This document shows, in pieces, positions 51,781 through 59,499 of a stretch of DNA of 64,000 nucleotides. Every line of letters starts with the position of its first letter. The stretch's first letter is position 1. The stretch comes from an uncultured Collinsella sp. (GTDB lineage: Bacteria; Actinomycetota; Coriobacteriia; Coriobacteriales; Coriobacteriaceae): positions 1 to 64,000 of the forward strand of contig UQHS01000007.1 in the NCBI GenBank assembly GCA_900540845.1, written 5' to 3'. The notes beneath the pieces were generated by a model that worked only from the letters and a program-made list of their open reading frames with translations, did no database searches and was not told where the DNA came from. A program made the translations under genes and the position numbers.

Positions 51781-52185
51781 ATGGCGCAGATGCCCTCCAT
51801 CGACACCTGGCTTCGCGAGGCAAAAGCCGACCCGAACTTCCGAGCATGTGGCATGTACCTCATTCACAACGGTACGGTTCGCGAGACCCCCAAGGCCGAG
51901 GTGCGCGGCGTGGAGACCAACGGCGTTCAGCCGGGTGAAAAGGTCACGGGGATGTCGTTCTCCTACGACGAGGAAAAGGTGGCCGCCGCGCTCGATGAGG
52001 CGCGCTGTCTGCCGGGTATCGGCTATGTGCGCGTGTGGCTCAATTCGGGCGAGCTCGAGGTGGGGGACGACATCATGCTCGTGCTCATCGGCGGCGACAT
52101 TCGCCCGCGCGTGATCGACGCGTTGCAGCACCTGGTGGGAACCATTAAAAATACGTGTGTGCGTGAGGTTGAGCGCGGCGCGTAG
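51781..52185 (+). CDS. MoaE-like protein (molybdopterin synthase large-subunit family)
   Basis: A 134-residue protein resembling the MoaE fold: GMYLIHNGTVRETPKAEVRG near the start, MSFSYDEEKVAAALDEARCL in the middle, and VRVWLNSGELEVGDDIMLVLIGGDIRPRV, which corresponds to the H-R-x-G-x-L-x-V-G-E segment of MoaE. The histidine and arginine of that segment and the usual catalytic lysine region are not conserved, so true molybdopterin synthase activity is uncertain. No other molybdenum cofactor gene is nearby. ATG 51781 is preceded by AAGCGAG. Similar divergent members occur as single genes in anaerobes. Confidence 0.6.
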   Translation: MAQMPSIDTWLREAKADPNFRACGMYLIHNGTVRETPKAEVRGVETNGVQPGEKVTGMSFSYDEEKVAAALDEARCLPGIGYVRVWLNSGELEVGDDIMLVLIGGDIRPRVIDALQHLVGTIKNTCVREVERGA

Positions 52186-52207
52186 ATGCAAATTAGGGGC
52201 GCCAAAA

Positions 52208-52448
52208 GGCTGCGGCTACCAAAATCGCCTAACTTGTAACCGAGATCATGCTCGAGCAGCGGGTTGGAGGGGCATCAACGCCACTTGAGGGGTATCGCGC
52301 TTACCTCATAACGCTATTTGACCCAAAGGAGCCCCGGGATAATGGACACGCGTGTCTATTATCCCGGGGCTCCTGCCTTGCTGGAGACGAATCGCGACGC
52401 AATGACCTTCCGCGCGGTTACAAGTTAGGCGTTTTTGGTAGCCAAGCC
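52208..52448. repeat. nested palindromic element, about 240 bases
   Basis: Outer inverted repeats at 52208-52240 (GGCTGCGGCTACCAAAATCG onwards) and 52417-52448 match at roughly 29 of 32 positions. In the middle, 52327-52374 is a 48-base palindrome with no loop and a single mismatch (arm AGGAGCCCCGGGATAAT). No frame with coding character was found inside. The architecture of nested arms with a non-coding centre fits a mobile miniature element or a cruciform-forming sequence. It fills most of the gap between the MoaE-like gene and the permease gene (52186-52543). Confidence 0.75.
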
Positions 52449-52543
52449 TGCGGTCCGCATCCCTGCGCCCAGTGCCGGTTGTTCTGCGATGCCTTCCAGC
52501 CGTTCGCGCGAAGTCCAGTGGCCAGGCCTGCGATCAGCGCCGT

Positions 52544-53842
52544 CTATTCCGCCGGCTTGGGCGAATCCACGCGGCTCGAAGTCTTGGGATGGATCGTCAT
52601 GCTCTGGAAACGATGCTCCATGTATTTGTTGTCGAAGTGTTCCGCGTAAAACTCCTCCACCGGTGAGCTCGGCGCGAGGCCGCTTTCACGGCAGAACCAG
52701 CAGTCGAGCGCCTGCAGCGTCATGACTCCGTTGACCAGCATGAGCGCGGTGACAACCGTGGTGAGTGAATAGCGCATTTTCCACGGGATGAGGTTGATGA
52801 GCTTGAGCAACCTGGGCAGACACAGCTTGATCCAAAACAGACCGAGCGTTCCCCACATCAGCATGAACGGCGTTGACGTGCGCCCTGCGAAGAGGATCGC
52901 CATAGGGTCGGGGATGCCGGGGAGCAGCTCGTAGGAGTAGCTCCATGCGATCGCGCCGAAGGACGTCTGCATCCACCAGCTCACCGCCGCCTCGAACACG
53001 CCGCCGATGACCGCACTCACGAGGAAAATGATGACGAAGCTCTTCTTGTAAAAGCGATTAAGGGCAATGGTGAGCAGCACGGCGCCGAACCCATAGATGG
53101 GGCTAAACGGGCCAAAGAGCAAGCCGGCGCGGTCCTGATACACGCCCGGTTCGACGTACACCATATGGAAGATGACTTCGATGATGAGGCCAAGGATGCA
53201 GCAGACGAAGAAAACCCAGAAGAGGTTGAAGAAGTTGAGTTTGATATAGCCTTCGCCGGTGAGGTCACGGCCAAGCATGCCGCCCGCCGCCGCCACGCGA
53301 TTTTCGAGGTCGCGCAGGTGACGCTGGAGTTCGCGCTCCTGCTTGAGGGTCGGGTCAATGGTGGCGGACAGAGCGGTGAGGATGCCGAGCTGAATCGCGG
53401 GGCGGATCAGGTGGACGCCGATGCCCTGGAGCATGACATCGATGAGGATCTGACCGACCGTCATGACGATGAGGGCGTATGCCCAGCGCCCCGCGTCGCG
53501 GCGATAGCTTTTGATGAGCGTCCAGCCAAAGATGATGAGCGCGATTGAGGACACGAAGGCGAGCACCGAGCCGATGGCCGTCATGGTGAAGGTCAGGGTG
53601 AGGTCGGAGCCGATGAGGACGTTCTCCTGGCCGATGGCGAGGCGGTACAGGATGATGCCAAAGTACGCGCCCATGAGGGGCAGGGCGACGACGCCGTCGA
53701 GCGCACAGAGGGCGCCGTAGACGCGGACGATCAGCGGGATGGTCTTGCGCTGCTCCGCGGTGGGGTTCTTGGGGTCGAGATCGTTGCCCGGCAGGTCGTA
53801 ATCGGGGTTCGTGGTGGCAGCGCGGCATGTTGAGTCGCTCAC
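52544..53842 (-). CDS. predicted membrane permease (ABC-transporter type IV-like, CmpB family)
   Basis: A 432-residue membrane protein. The C-terminal half matches the putative ABC-transporter permease family of which many anaerobes have copies: NLFWVFFVCCILGLIIEVIF, LLFGPFSPIYGFGAVLLT and VIGGVFEAAVSWWMQTSFG, followed by further helices. The N-terminal half adds about four helices of its own (PLMGAYFGIILYRL onwards) and a short polar linker. No ATPase gene is adjacent, so transport is unproven. GTG 53842 is preceded by AAGGAG at five bases, better than the longer frame to 53869. Confidence 0.75.
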   Translation of the reverse strand: MSDSTCRAATTNPDYDLPGNDLDPKNPTAEQRKTIPLIVRVYGALCALDGVVALPLMGAYFGIILYRLAIGQENVLIGSDLTLTFTMTAIGSVLAFVSSIALIIFGWTLIKSYRRDAGRWAYALIVMTVGQILIDVMLQGIGVHLIRPAIQLGILTALSATIDPTLKQERELQRHLRDLENRVAAAGGMLGRDLTGEGYIKLNFFNLFWVFFVCCILGLIIEVIFHMVYVEPGVYQDRAGLLFGPFSPIYGFGAVLLTIALNRFYKKSFVIIFLVSAVIGGVFEAAVSWWMQTSFGAIAWSYSYELLPGIPDPMAILFAGRTSTPFMLMWGTLGLFWIKLCLPRLLKLINLIPWKMRYSLTTVVTALMLVNGVMTLQALDCWFCRESGLAPSSPVEEFYAEHFDNKYMEHRFQSMTIHPKTSSRVDSPKPAE

Positions 53843-53916
53843 AGATGCTCCTTGCTCGCAAAATGGCACATGTGGAATATTAGTTCATAGTACCCGTTTT
53901 GCCTGGTTATACTCGT

Positions 53917-54015
53917 TCAGCAGACCCCCTTCATGGAGGCAATGACCTTTTTGCCGGCATCCATGGCGATGATGACGGCGACTGCGCCGGTCACGCCGCT
54001 ACCACCGGCCCCTGC
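53917..54015 (-). pseudogene. C-terminal remnant of a GltD/NfnB-like flavin oxidoreductase
   Basis: Thirty-two codons reading AGAGGSGVTGAVAVIIAM then DAGKKVIASMKGVC, closed by a stop, align without gaps to the C-terminus of the intact GltD/NfnB-like protein at 56922-58328 (AGGDIVTGAATVILAMGAGKK). This FAD-contacting tail is the last part of such enzymes; the rest of the gene is missing. The first 17 bases overlap the 3' end of the HTH-membrane-HTH gene in another frame, so that gene's last codons seem to be built from the junction. The fragment marks a deletion or insertion scar. Confidence 0.7.
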
Positions 54016-55552
54016 ACAAGTCGTCTGCATTTTCCAGTATCGTTCGAAGCTCCTCGAGGCTGCTTACGTCGCACTTTTTAAATGCATGATGCAGGTGGCT
54101 GTTGACGGTCGATTTCGACACAACCAGTCGATTTGCGATCTGGCCCGCATCGAGTCCGTCTGCCACTGCCGCGAGCACAAGTTTCTCCGTACGAGTCAGC
54201 TCGATGTTGTGGGGCTTAAGAGACAAGGCAATCGCCTCTGGTCTATCGAGAGACATAAACGCCGCCCGCGCAAGGGTGATGCGTCTCACTTCCAGTCCCG
54301 CTATGACCATGCACGCCACTCCGAATGCAAAAGCAATCCACTGCATTCCTGTGAAAACGCCAACTTCGCTCACGGCGATTCCGCAGCCCGCGCCAATCAT
54401 CAGAACCGAGCATGTGAGGAACAAAAGGGCGTCTGTGGCGAGCTTCAGCTTCGATTCTAGTCGCTGGAACAGATTGGCGATGCCCATTAACAGCGCGAAG
54501 AAAGTACCCGGAAGGAAGATCGCCAAGACAGATGGCGCCCATGGAATCGCATCAAGTGCTTTCACACATGCAAACGCAAGGCATGCCGCAGCAAGTGCGA
54601 GGGCTCCTGCATATTGCGAATCCCATCGAAGATTGAACTTTCTGCCGCGCTCGCCCTTGAGAATGAACGGAAGAGACCTCAGATGCAGAATTGTGGCAAA
54701 AGTGGCAATCACGCTTATCGTGGTGGCCAACGCCCAAAGGCTTATGCCCAAGTGACATAACGTCAAATAGCCGGAGAGCGTTAGCGCGCCTGATATGGTG
54801 ACGGCGGATATGTTGAGGCCCTTGCCGGAAGGGGAAACATTTACGAATACAAGGCCAACGGAGCCGGCCAGCATAGTTGCCCATACGAGCGCGCCAAGAC
54901 CGTGATTAACCGCCTGCCAGCTCAGCGTCCCATCGGCAAGAGAAAACAGGCGCGTCGATTCTATGATGTGCAGCAGACCGCAAACCGCTGCCGCGGCCTC
55001 GAACTCCACTGCCGTCACCCTTTTTCGTGCAAACTTGCAGGCGGTCATGAGCAAAAGGCCAATAAACAGCATGGCGACAACAAGTCCCACTTTCTGCCCC
55101 TTGAGCAAGAAGGTCGCTGAATCCCTTTTGAGCACAAGTAGCACCGCATGCATCGCGATGCTTGCCAAAGAGATTCCAGCGCATATCGATCCCAGCTTCT
55201 TCTTTTCGCTCAGCCGTGCGTGGGCGGCTTCGGCTTCATCGGGAATAAGATCGATATCGCCAATCGTCGATTCAAGCAGCGCTCTTGTGTCGCATTCGCC
55301 GCTTGTCCCGAGCTTGTCGAAAAGGCGGCGCCTATACGTCCCCACCGCCGACCGGGACAGGCCAAAGCGCTCCGCTGTCTCAGAAACCGTTAGGCGTGCC
55401 ATGAGGGCAAGCGCCACCTGAGCTTCTCGATCGCTGAGGCCAAATGGAGCAAGGGCGTCTCTGATGGGCGTCGAAAGGTCGGGAACATGGGTGGATTGCG
55501 AAAGATCGTGGCGCTCGCGGGGACTATTTGCGGGTTTACAATCACTCAACAT
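53999..55552 (-). CDS. membrane regulator with LuxR-type HTH at both ends
   Basis: A 517-residue protein. An N-terminal helix-turn-helix of LuxR/sigma-region-4 type (FGLSDREAQVALALMARLTV, then TAERFGLSRSAVGTYRRRLF, about residues 37-90) precedes about ten hydrophobic helices (about 120-420). A second LuxR-type HTH closes the protein (ELTRTEKLVLAAVADGLDAG, then IANRLVVSKSTVNSHLHHAF). Membrane LuxR regulators with one C-terminal HTH are common in Coriobacteriia; two, one at each end, is odd. ATG 55552 follows GGTGGA; TTG 55567 is possible. It closes a four-gene cassette that includes a Tat-exported protein and a thioredoxin-like protein, which it may control. Its last codons overlap an oxidoreductase remnant. 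Confidence 0.78.
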   Translation of the reverse strand: MLSDCKPANSPRERHDLSQSTHVPDLSTPIRDALAPFGLSDREAQVALALMARLTVSETAERFGLSRSAVGTYRRRLFDKLGTSGECDTRALLESTIGDIDLIPDEAEAAHARLSEKKKLGSICAGISLASIAMHAVLLVLKRDSATFLLKGQKVGLVVAMLFIGLLLMTACKFARKRVTAVEFEAAAAVCGLLHIIESTRLFSLADGTLSWQAVNHGLGALVWATMLAGSVGLVFVNVSPSGKGLNISAVTISGALTLSGYLTLCHLGISLWALATTISVIATFATILHLRSLPFILKGERGRKFNLRWDSQYAGALALAAACLAFACVKALDAIPWAPSVLAIFLPGTFFALLMGIANLFQRLESKLKLATDALLFLTCSVLMIGAGCGIAVSEVGVFTGMQWIAFAFGVACMVIAGLEVRRITLARAAFMSLDRPEAIALSLKPHNIELTRTEKLVLAAVADGLDAGQIANRLVVSKSTVNSHLHHAFKKCDVSSLEELRTILENADDLCRGRW

Positions 55553-55594
55553 CGCCAATCCACCCAACTCTAATTACGAAGATGCCCGGATCAT

Positions 55595-55702
55595 CTAAAA
55601 TGCCGGAATAAGGATGTTAAGGACAACGTACAGCAAGATGCCGAACACGAGGCCGAGGATGGATAGGCGCGCCAAGCGCTTTCCTTCGTCATTGCCCTTC
55701 AT
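55595..55702 (-). CDS. 35-residue single-pass membrane peptide
   Basis: A short gene usually missed by annotation. It encodes 35 residues: a charged start MKGNDEGKRLARL followed by one hydrophobic helix (SILGLVFGILLYVVLNILIP) up to the C-terminus. ATG 55702 has a clear GGAGG five bases upstream, and the start overlaps the end of the thioredoxin-like gene by 14 bases, so translation is probably coupled. It ends 42 bases before the regulator. Function unknown; by size and setting an immunity or modulator peptide is conceivable, but nothing proves it. Confidence 0.6.
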   Translation of the reverse strand: MKGNDEGKRLARLSILGLVFGILLYVVLNILIPAF

Positions 55703-56138
55703 GATTGCCTCCATTCGCCTCAATAATCTGGGGGGCTATTTCTTCGTCAAACTCGGACAGATCGTTTACCTCAACGCAGACAATCTCATCTGCCCTAACT
55801 ATAAACAAGGCTGGATAGTAGTCAAAATGCGGAAGCATGTCTTCGAGCCATTGCCTCTCATCCTCTGACGGGCTTTCGGGAAACTCCAGCTCGTACACGA
55901 CCGTGCCGCCAAGGCGTTTGGAGCGCTCTTCGAGCTCATGCAGCGTCTCGCAGTACATGCAGCCCTGTTTGCTGACCTGCAAGAAGAATGTGCGCCGCTG
56001 ATTAATCATGGAACTAACTTCATCCTTCGCAACGTTTCGTATTGCAAAATGCGTTGAGTCAACGCGCCACAGACTAACCCCGAGCATTAAAACAAAACCG
56101 ATAAGCGTCCAGACGAGCGGATGGAGCCTTCGCTTCAT
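55689..56138 (-). CDS. membrane-anchored thioredoxin-like protein
   Basis: A 149-residue protein with an N-terminal signal anchor (about residues 4-23, LHPLVWTLIGFVLMLGVSLW) and an extracytoplasmic thioredoxin fold. The redox motif is Cys-Met-Tyr-Cys in VSKQGCMYCETLHELEE, followed by YYPALFIV, which contains the cis-proline position. Such proteins reduce or form disulphides outside the membrane; similar ones accompany bacteriocin genes (PedC/BrcD type). ATG 56138 is the first reasonable start; TTG 56153 is also in frame. It lies between the Tat-exported protein, which has two cysteines near its C-terminus and one in its hydrophobic region, and the small peptide. Confidence 0.72.
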   Translation of the reverse strand: MKRRLHPLVWTLIGFVLMLGVSLWRVDSTHFAIRNVAKDEVSSMINQRRTFFLQVSKQGCMYCETLHELEERSKRLGGTVVYELEFPESPSEDERQWLEDMLPHFDYYPALFIVRADEIVCVEVNDLSEFDEEIAPQIIEANGGNHEGQ

Positions 56139-56159
56139 GCGTCTCACAACCAAAATCGA

Positions 56160-56651
56160 CTACGCATTTGAGCAGCGAATGTACTCCATCGAGTGGGGAG
56201 GATAGATGTCACAACTGAGATAAACCGCCTTGTTTGCTGGAACTGAATGGTTGACCAGTTTTTGGACCGCATAAGCCACCCAAGCAGCTCCCGATTGGCC
56301 CGTCACGGCAGTGATAATTCCATCCACCACCGTACAGATTACATATCCGGCGATCGCGTTGCCCACAAAGACGGCAATCGATACCGTAGCGGACCTTGGC
56401 CCAATCGCATCAAGATAAAGCGCATTGAGCGTATAAGTGTGAGAGATTTCGACTGGCTTTCCCGAACCGTCAAGTTCATAAGTCGCCCAGACGGTATCCT
56501 CTGCGTTCTTCTCGCGAATGTACTCAAGTCCTTCTCCTCGGCCCAACAGATCCTCCAGTCCGTCCGCGTACAAACGAACGGGCCGTGCGGACAGCGCCAA
56601 AGGAGAGAGCGCAGCTGCTGCCAAAAAACCACGGCGTGTAACGGTATGCAT
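56160..56651 (-). CDS. Tat-exported protein of unknown function, bacteriocin-like
   Basis: A 163-residue precursor. The N-terminus TRRGFLAAAALSPLALSARP is a textbook twin-arginine signal, with cleavage expected near residue 24-30. The mature part has a polar half (about 30-90) and a strongly hydrophobic stretch (VSIAVFVGNAIAGYVICTV, then DGIITAVTGQSGAAWVAYAV), ending with Cys-Asp and Arg-Cys near the C-terminus. I recognise no family. The mix of secretion signal, glycine/alanine-rich hydrophobic segment and thioredoxin-like neighbour recalls bacteriocins, but this is inference. ATG 56651 follows a perfect AAGGAGG. It is first in the cassette. Confidence 0.6.
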   Translation of the reverse strand: MHTVTRRGFLAAAALSPLALSARPVRLYADGLEDLLGRGEGLEYIREKNAEDTVWATYELDGSGKPVEISHTYTLNALYLDAIGPRSATVSIAVFVGNAIAGYVICTVVDGIITAVTGQSGAAWVAYAVQKLVNHSVPANKAVYLSCDIYPPHSMEYIRCSNA

Positions 56652-56846
56652 GTCTCCTCCTTGGGAACGAGGGACTTACGATGCTTTGGGCCCTGCATCT
56701 TGCCTGAAACTATGCTCCCGTTCGTTCAATTTGTATGTAGTACAGCGTGATGAAGAAGCATCTGGTGGCTCCTGGCTCGCCATGCAACGTGACCGACAGG
56801 CTCAAAGCGCTTGCGCTTTACCCAATCCGAAGGTATATACCGTCTT

Positions 56847-56880
56847 GAAAAGTGCCCGCCGACCGCATGGGTCGACGGGC
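56847..56880 (-). terminator. rho-independent terminator of the NfnAB-like operon
   Basis: An 11-base-pair stem GCCCGCCGACC/GGTCGACGGGC (one wobble pair, 5-base loop), followed on the minus strand by ACTTTTC. It ends the oxidoreductase operon ahead of the Tat-protein cassette. Confidence 0.7.
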
Positions 56881-56921
56881 CTTGAGATTCGCGTCTGGTG
56901 CGCGGTGCGCGTTGCGGCGAT

Positions 56922-58328
56922 TTACTCGCCCAGCAGCGCCTTTTTGATGGACGCGGCGGCCTTCTTACCGGCGCCCATGGCGAGGATGACCGTGGCGGCA
57001 CCGGTCACGATGTCGCCGCCGGCCCACACCTTGGGGTTGGAGGTGCGGCCGTCCTCGTCGGCCTCGATGAGACCCCAGCGGTTGAGCTCGACGTCGGCGC
57101 AGAGCTTGGCGAAGGGGTTGGCCATGGTGCCGATGGCGGTGATGGCCACGTCGCATGGAATCTCAAAGGCGGAGTCGGCCACGGGGACCGGGCGGCGACG
57201 GCCGGAGGCGTCGGGCTCTCCGAGCTCCATGCGCTCCAGCTTGACGGCGGATACGAAGCCGTCCTCACCCTTGATGAACTCGAGCGGGTTGACGAGCTCG
57301 AGGATCTTGACGCCCTCCTCCTTGGCGTGATGGACCTCAGCCAGGCGCGCGGGCATCTCGGCCTCGGTGCGGCGGTAGGCCAGGGTCACGCTGTCGGCGC
57401 CCAGGCGCAGAGCGGTGCGCGCGGCGTCCATGGCCACGTTGCCGCCGCCGAAGACGACGACGTTCTTGCCCTGGCGGATCGGGGTGTCGTAGACGGGGAA
57501 GTCGTAGGCGTGCATGAGGTTGGTGCGCGTGAGGTACTCGTTGGCGCAGTACACGCCGGGCAGGTTCTCGCCGGGGACCTTGAGGAAGCGGGGCAGGCCA
57601 GCGCCCACGGCGAGGTAGAGGGCATCAAAGCCCTCCTCGTTGAAGAGCTCCTCGGCGTCGAACAGGCGGCCGGCGACGGAGTTGTACTCGAACTTGACGC
57701 CGAGCTGCTCCAGACCGTCGATCTCGCGCTTGACGATCTTCTTGGGCAAGCGGAACTCGGGGATACCGTAGGTGAGCACACCGCCGCCGGTGAAGAAGGC
57801 CTCGAAGACGGTGACGTCGAAGCCCTCACGGGCGAGCTCGCCGGCGCAGGCGATGCCGGAGGGGCCGGAGCCCACGATGGCGACCTTCTTGCCGTTTTTG
57901 GGCTTGCACACGGGTGCGCGGCCCACCTCCTCGGCCATGTCGCCCACCATGCGCTCGAGTTGGCCGATTGCCACGGCCTCGCCCTTGCGGCCGAGGATGC
58001 ACTTGCCCTCGCACTGGTTCTCCTGCGGGCACACGCGGCCGCAGACGGAGGGCAGCAGGTTGTCGCCCTTGATGGTCTCGAGGGCGCCGCCCCAGTCCTC
58101 CTCGCGGATCTTTGCGATGAAGCCGGGAATGTTCACGCCGACGGGGCAGCCCTGCATACACAGGGGCTTCTTGCAATCGAGGCAGCGGTTGGCCTCGGCG
58201 ATGGCGTCTTCCTTGGTAAAACCGGTGTCGACCGGGCGGAAATCGCACGCGCGCTCGGCGGCGGGCTCCTCGTTGGGAGCGGTGCGGGGCGCGCCGATGT
58301 TCGGGCGGTACTTCTTTACTTCTGGCAT
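56922..58328 (-). CDS. nfnB: GltD/NfnB-type NADPH-linked flavin oxidoreductase
   Basis: A 468-residue iron-sulphur flavoprotein. N-terminal cysteine clusters for two 4Fe-4S centres (CLDCKKPLCMQGCPV, then VCPQENQCEGKCILG) precede two dinucleotide folds: VAIVGSGPSGIACAGELA for FAD and VVFGGGNVAMDAARTALRLG for NADPH. The C-terminus AGGDIVTGAATVILAMGAGKK binds FAD. The domain set fits either the glutamate synthase small subunit or NfnB. Pairing with an NfnA-like gene, overlapping by 13 bases, and the absence of a glutamate synthase large subunit favour the bifurcating NADH-dependent ferredoxin:NADP oxidoreductase, typical for anaerobes. Confidence 0.85.
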   Translation of the reverse strand: MPEVKKYRPNIGAPRTAPNEEPAAERACDFRPVDTGFTKEDAIAEANRCLDCKKPLCMQGCPVGVNIPGFIAKIREEDWGGALETIKGDNLLPSVCGRVCPQENQCEGKCILGRKGEAVAIGQLERMVGDMAEEVGRAPVCKPKNGKKVAIVGSGPSGIACAGELAREGFDVTVFEAFFTGGGVLTYGIPEFRLPKKIVKREIDGLEQLGVKFEYNSVAGRLFDAEELFNEEGFDALYLAVGAGLPRFLKVPGENLPGVYCANEYLTRTNLMHAYDFPVYDTPIRQGKNVVVFGGGNVAMDAARTALRLGADSVTLAYRRTEAEMPARLAEVHHAKEEGVKILELVNPLEFIKGEDGFVSAVKLERMELGEPDASGRRRPVPVADSAFEIPCDVAITAIGTMANPFAKLCADVELNRWGLIEADEDGRTSNPKVWAGGDIVTGAATVILAMGAGKKAAASIKKALLGE

Positions 58329-59152
58329 GCGCAGGCCTCCTCATGGCGCTTGGTGGACAGTGCTTCCTCACCGCGGTAGCTGGCCTGACGTGCGGCCAGG
58401 TCGTCCCAGTCGACGGCGCTGGCGTCGAAGTCGGGTCCGTCGACGCAGGCGAACTTGGTCTCGCCGCCCACCTCGACGCGGCAGCATCCGCACATGCCGG
58501 TGCCGTCGACCATGATGGGGTTGAGGCTGGCGATGATCGGGATGTTGTGCTCGTGGCAGGTGAGGGAGGAGAATTTCATCATGGGCACGGGGCCAACGCA
58601 GAAGGCGTGGTCGATGGCGTCGTTCTCGCACAGGCGCGCGAGCGGTAGGGTAACGACGCCCTTCTCGCCCATGGAGCCGTCGTCGGTGGTGACGAACAGG
58701 CCGGCGAGCGGCAGCGCGTCGAACTGCTCGTGCAGGATGAGGAGATCCTTGGTGCGGGCGCCCATGATGGCGTAGACGTTCTTGCCCTGATCGCAGAGCA
58801 TGCGGGCCACGGGGTAGGCGATGGCCAGGCCCACGCCGCCGCCGATGACGGCGACGGAGTCGCCCTCAATCTCGGTGGGCTTGCCCAGGGGGCCGGTGAT
58901 GTCGCGGATGAAGTCACCTTCGTTGAGCTCGGAGAGGCACTGCGTGGTCTTGCCGACGACCATGAAGATGAACTCGATCCAGCCCTCCTCGGCATTCCAG
59001 TTGGCGAAGGTGAATGGCACGCGCTCGCCCGTCTCGTCGATGCGCACCATGAGGAACTGGCCGGCGTGAGCCTTCTTGGCCATCCTCGGGGCGTGGACGC
59101 GGAACTCGAAGACCTTCTCCGAGAACTGCGTCTTCTTCAGGATTTCAAACAT
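58316..59152 (-). CDS. nfnA: NfnA/sulfide-dehydrogenase-type FAD/2Fe-2S subunit
   Basis: A 278-residue ferredoxin-NADP-reductase-like protein: FAD-binding beta-barrel (AGQFLMVRIDETGERVPFT), NAD domain (VAVIGGGVGLAIAYPVARML) and a C-terminal 2Fe-2S site (GTGMCGCCRVEVGGETKFAC). The same fold occurs in dihydroorotate dehydrogenase electron-transfer subunit PyrK, but the pairing with NfnB-like downstream supports NfnA. ATG 59152 follows GAGAGGGG; the frame is open far upstream without another site. NADH, NADPH and ferredoxin would be balanced by this complex in the cytoplasm. Confidence 0.85.
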   Translation of the reverse strand: MFEILKKTQFSEKVFEFRVHAPRMAKKAHAGQFLMVRIDETGERVPFTFANWNAEEGWIEFIFMVVGKTTQCLSELNEGDFIRDITGPLGKPTEIEGDSVAVIGGGVGLAIAYPVARMLCDQGKNVYAIMGARTKDLLILHEQFDALPLAGLFVTTDDGSMGEKGVVTLPLARLCENDAIDHAFCVGPVPMMKFSSLTCHEHNIPIIASLNPIMVDGTGMCGCCRVEVGGETKFACVDGPDFDASAVDWDDLAARQASYRGEEALSTKRHEEACACQK

Positions 59153-59499
59153 AGAACCCCTCTCTGATTGGTCGGGGGATGTTTGTGCAGGTAGCACATG
59201 CAAATGCCCCCGATAGAGCCTGAACGGCATATGCGCACGAAGATTATGCGCATACAGCATTAAGTATACCGCTCGGGAACAGGCGTAAACATGGTCCGAG
59301 ATTCTTTTGGGTAAGTGGTAAAACGCTTTTCGGTGGATGACGAATTTGGGGACGGGTGCAAAATTTGTCATTTATAGAGGGGCGCACAACGTGGCAACGG
59401 GGCGCAAGAGACGCGTGTACCTCTTGCCCCCCCCCGTTGTTGCGAGCAGGTTTTGGGGTCGCCTCGCCTGGGTGCACCTATGCAAACCCGAGGAGGCGC
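59153..59499. other. intergenic region with REP-like hairpin and C-run hairpin
   Basis: No gene found. Besides the repeat at 59337-59371, positions 59393-59440 can fold: CAACGGGGCGCAAGAG pairs with CTCTTGC plus CCCCGTTG, and the right arm holds a run of nine C (59427-59435). The leader and promoter of the NfnAB-like operon must lie in the left part; no convincing hexamers were identified. Confidence 0.5.
59337..59371. repeat. REP-like palindrome sharing its core with the gyrB-gyrA repeat
   Basis: An 11-base stem (ATGACGAATTT against AAATTTGTCAT, one mismatch) encloses GGGGACGGGTGCA. The core AATTTGGGGACGGGTGC (59343-59359) is identical to both arms of the inverted repeat between gyrB and gyrA, 41 kb away. 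That makes it a dispersed family rather than a one-off hairpin. Confidence 0.75.

Noticed and set aside
59427..59435. Nine-C run near pth as a regulatory tract
   Set aside because: It is explained as part of a GC-rich hairpin arm; no frame or promoter depends on it.
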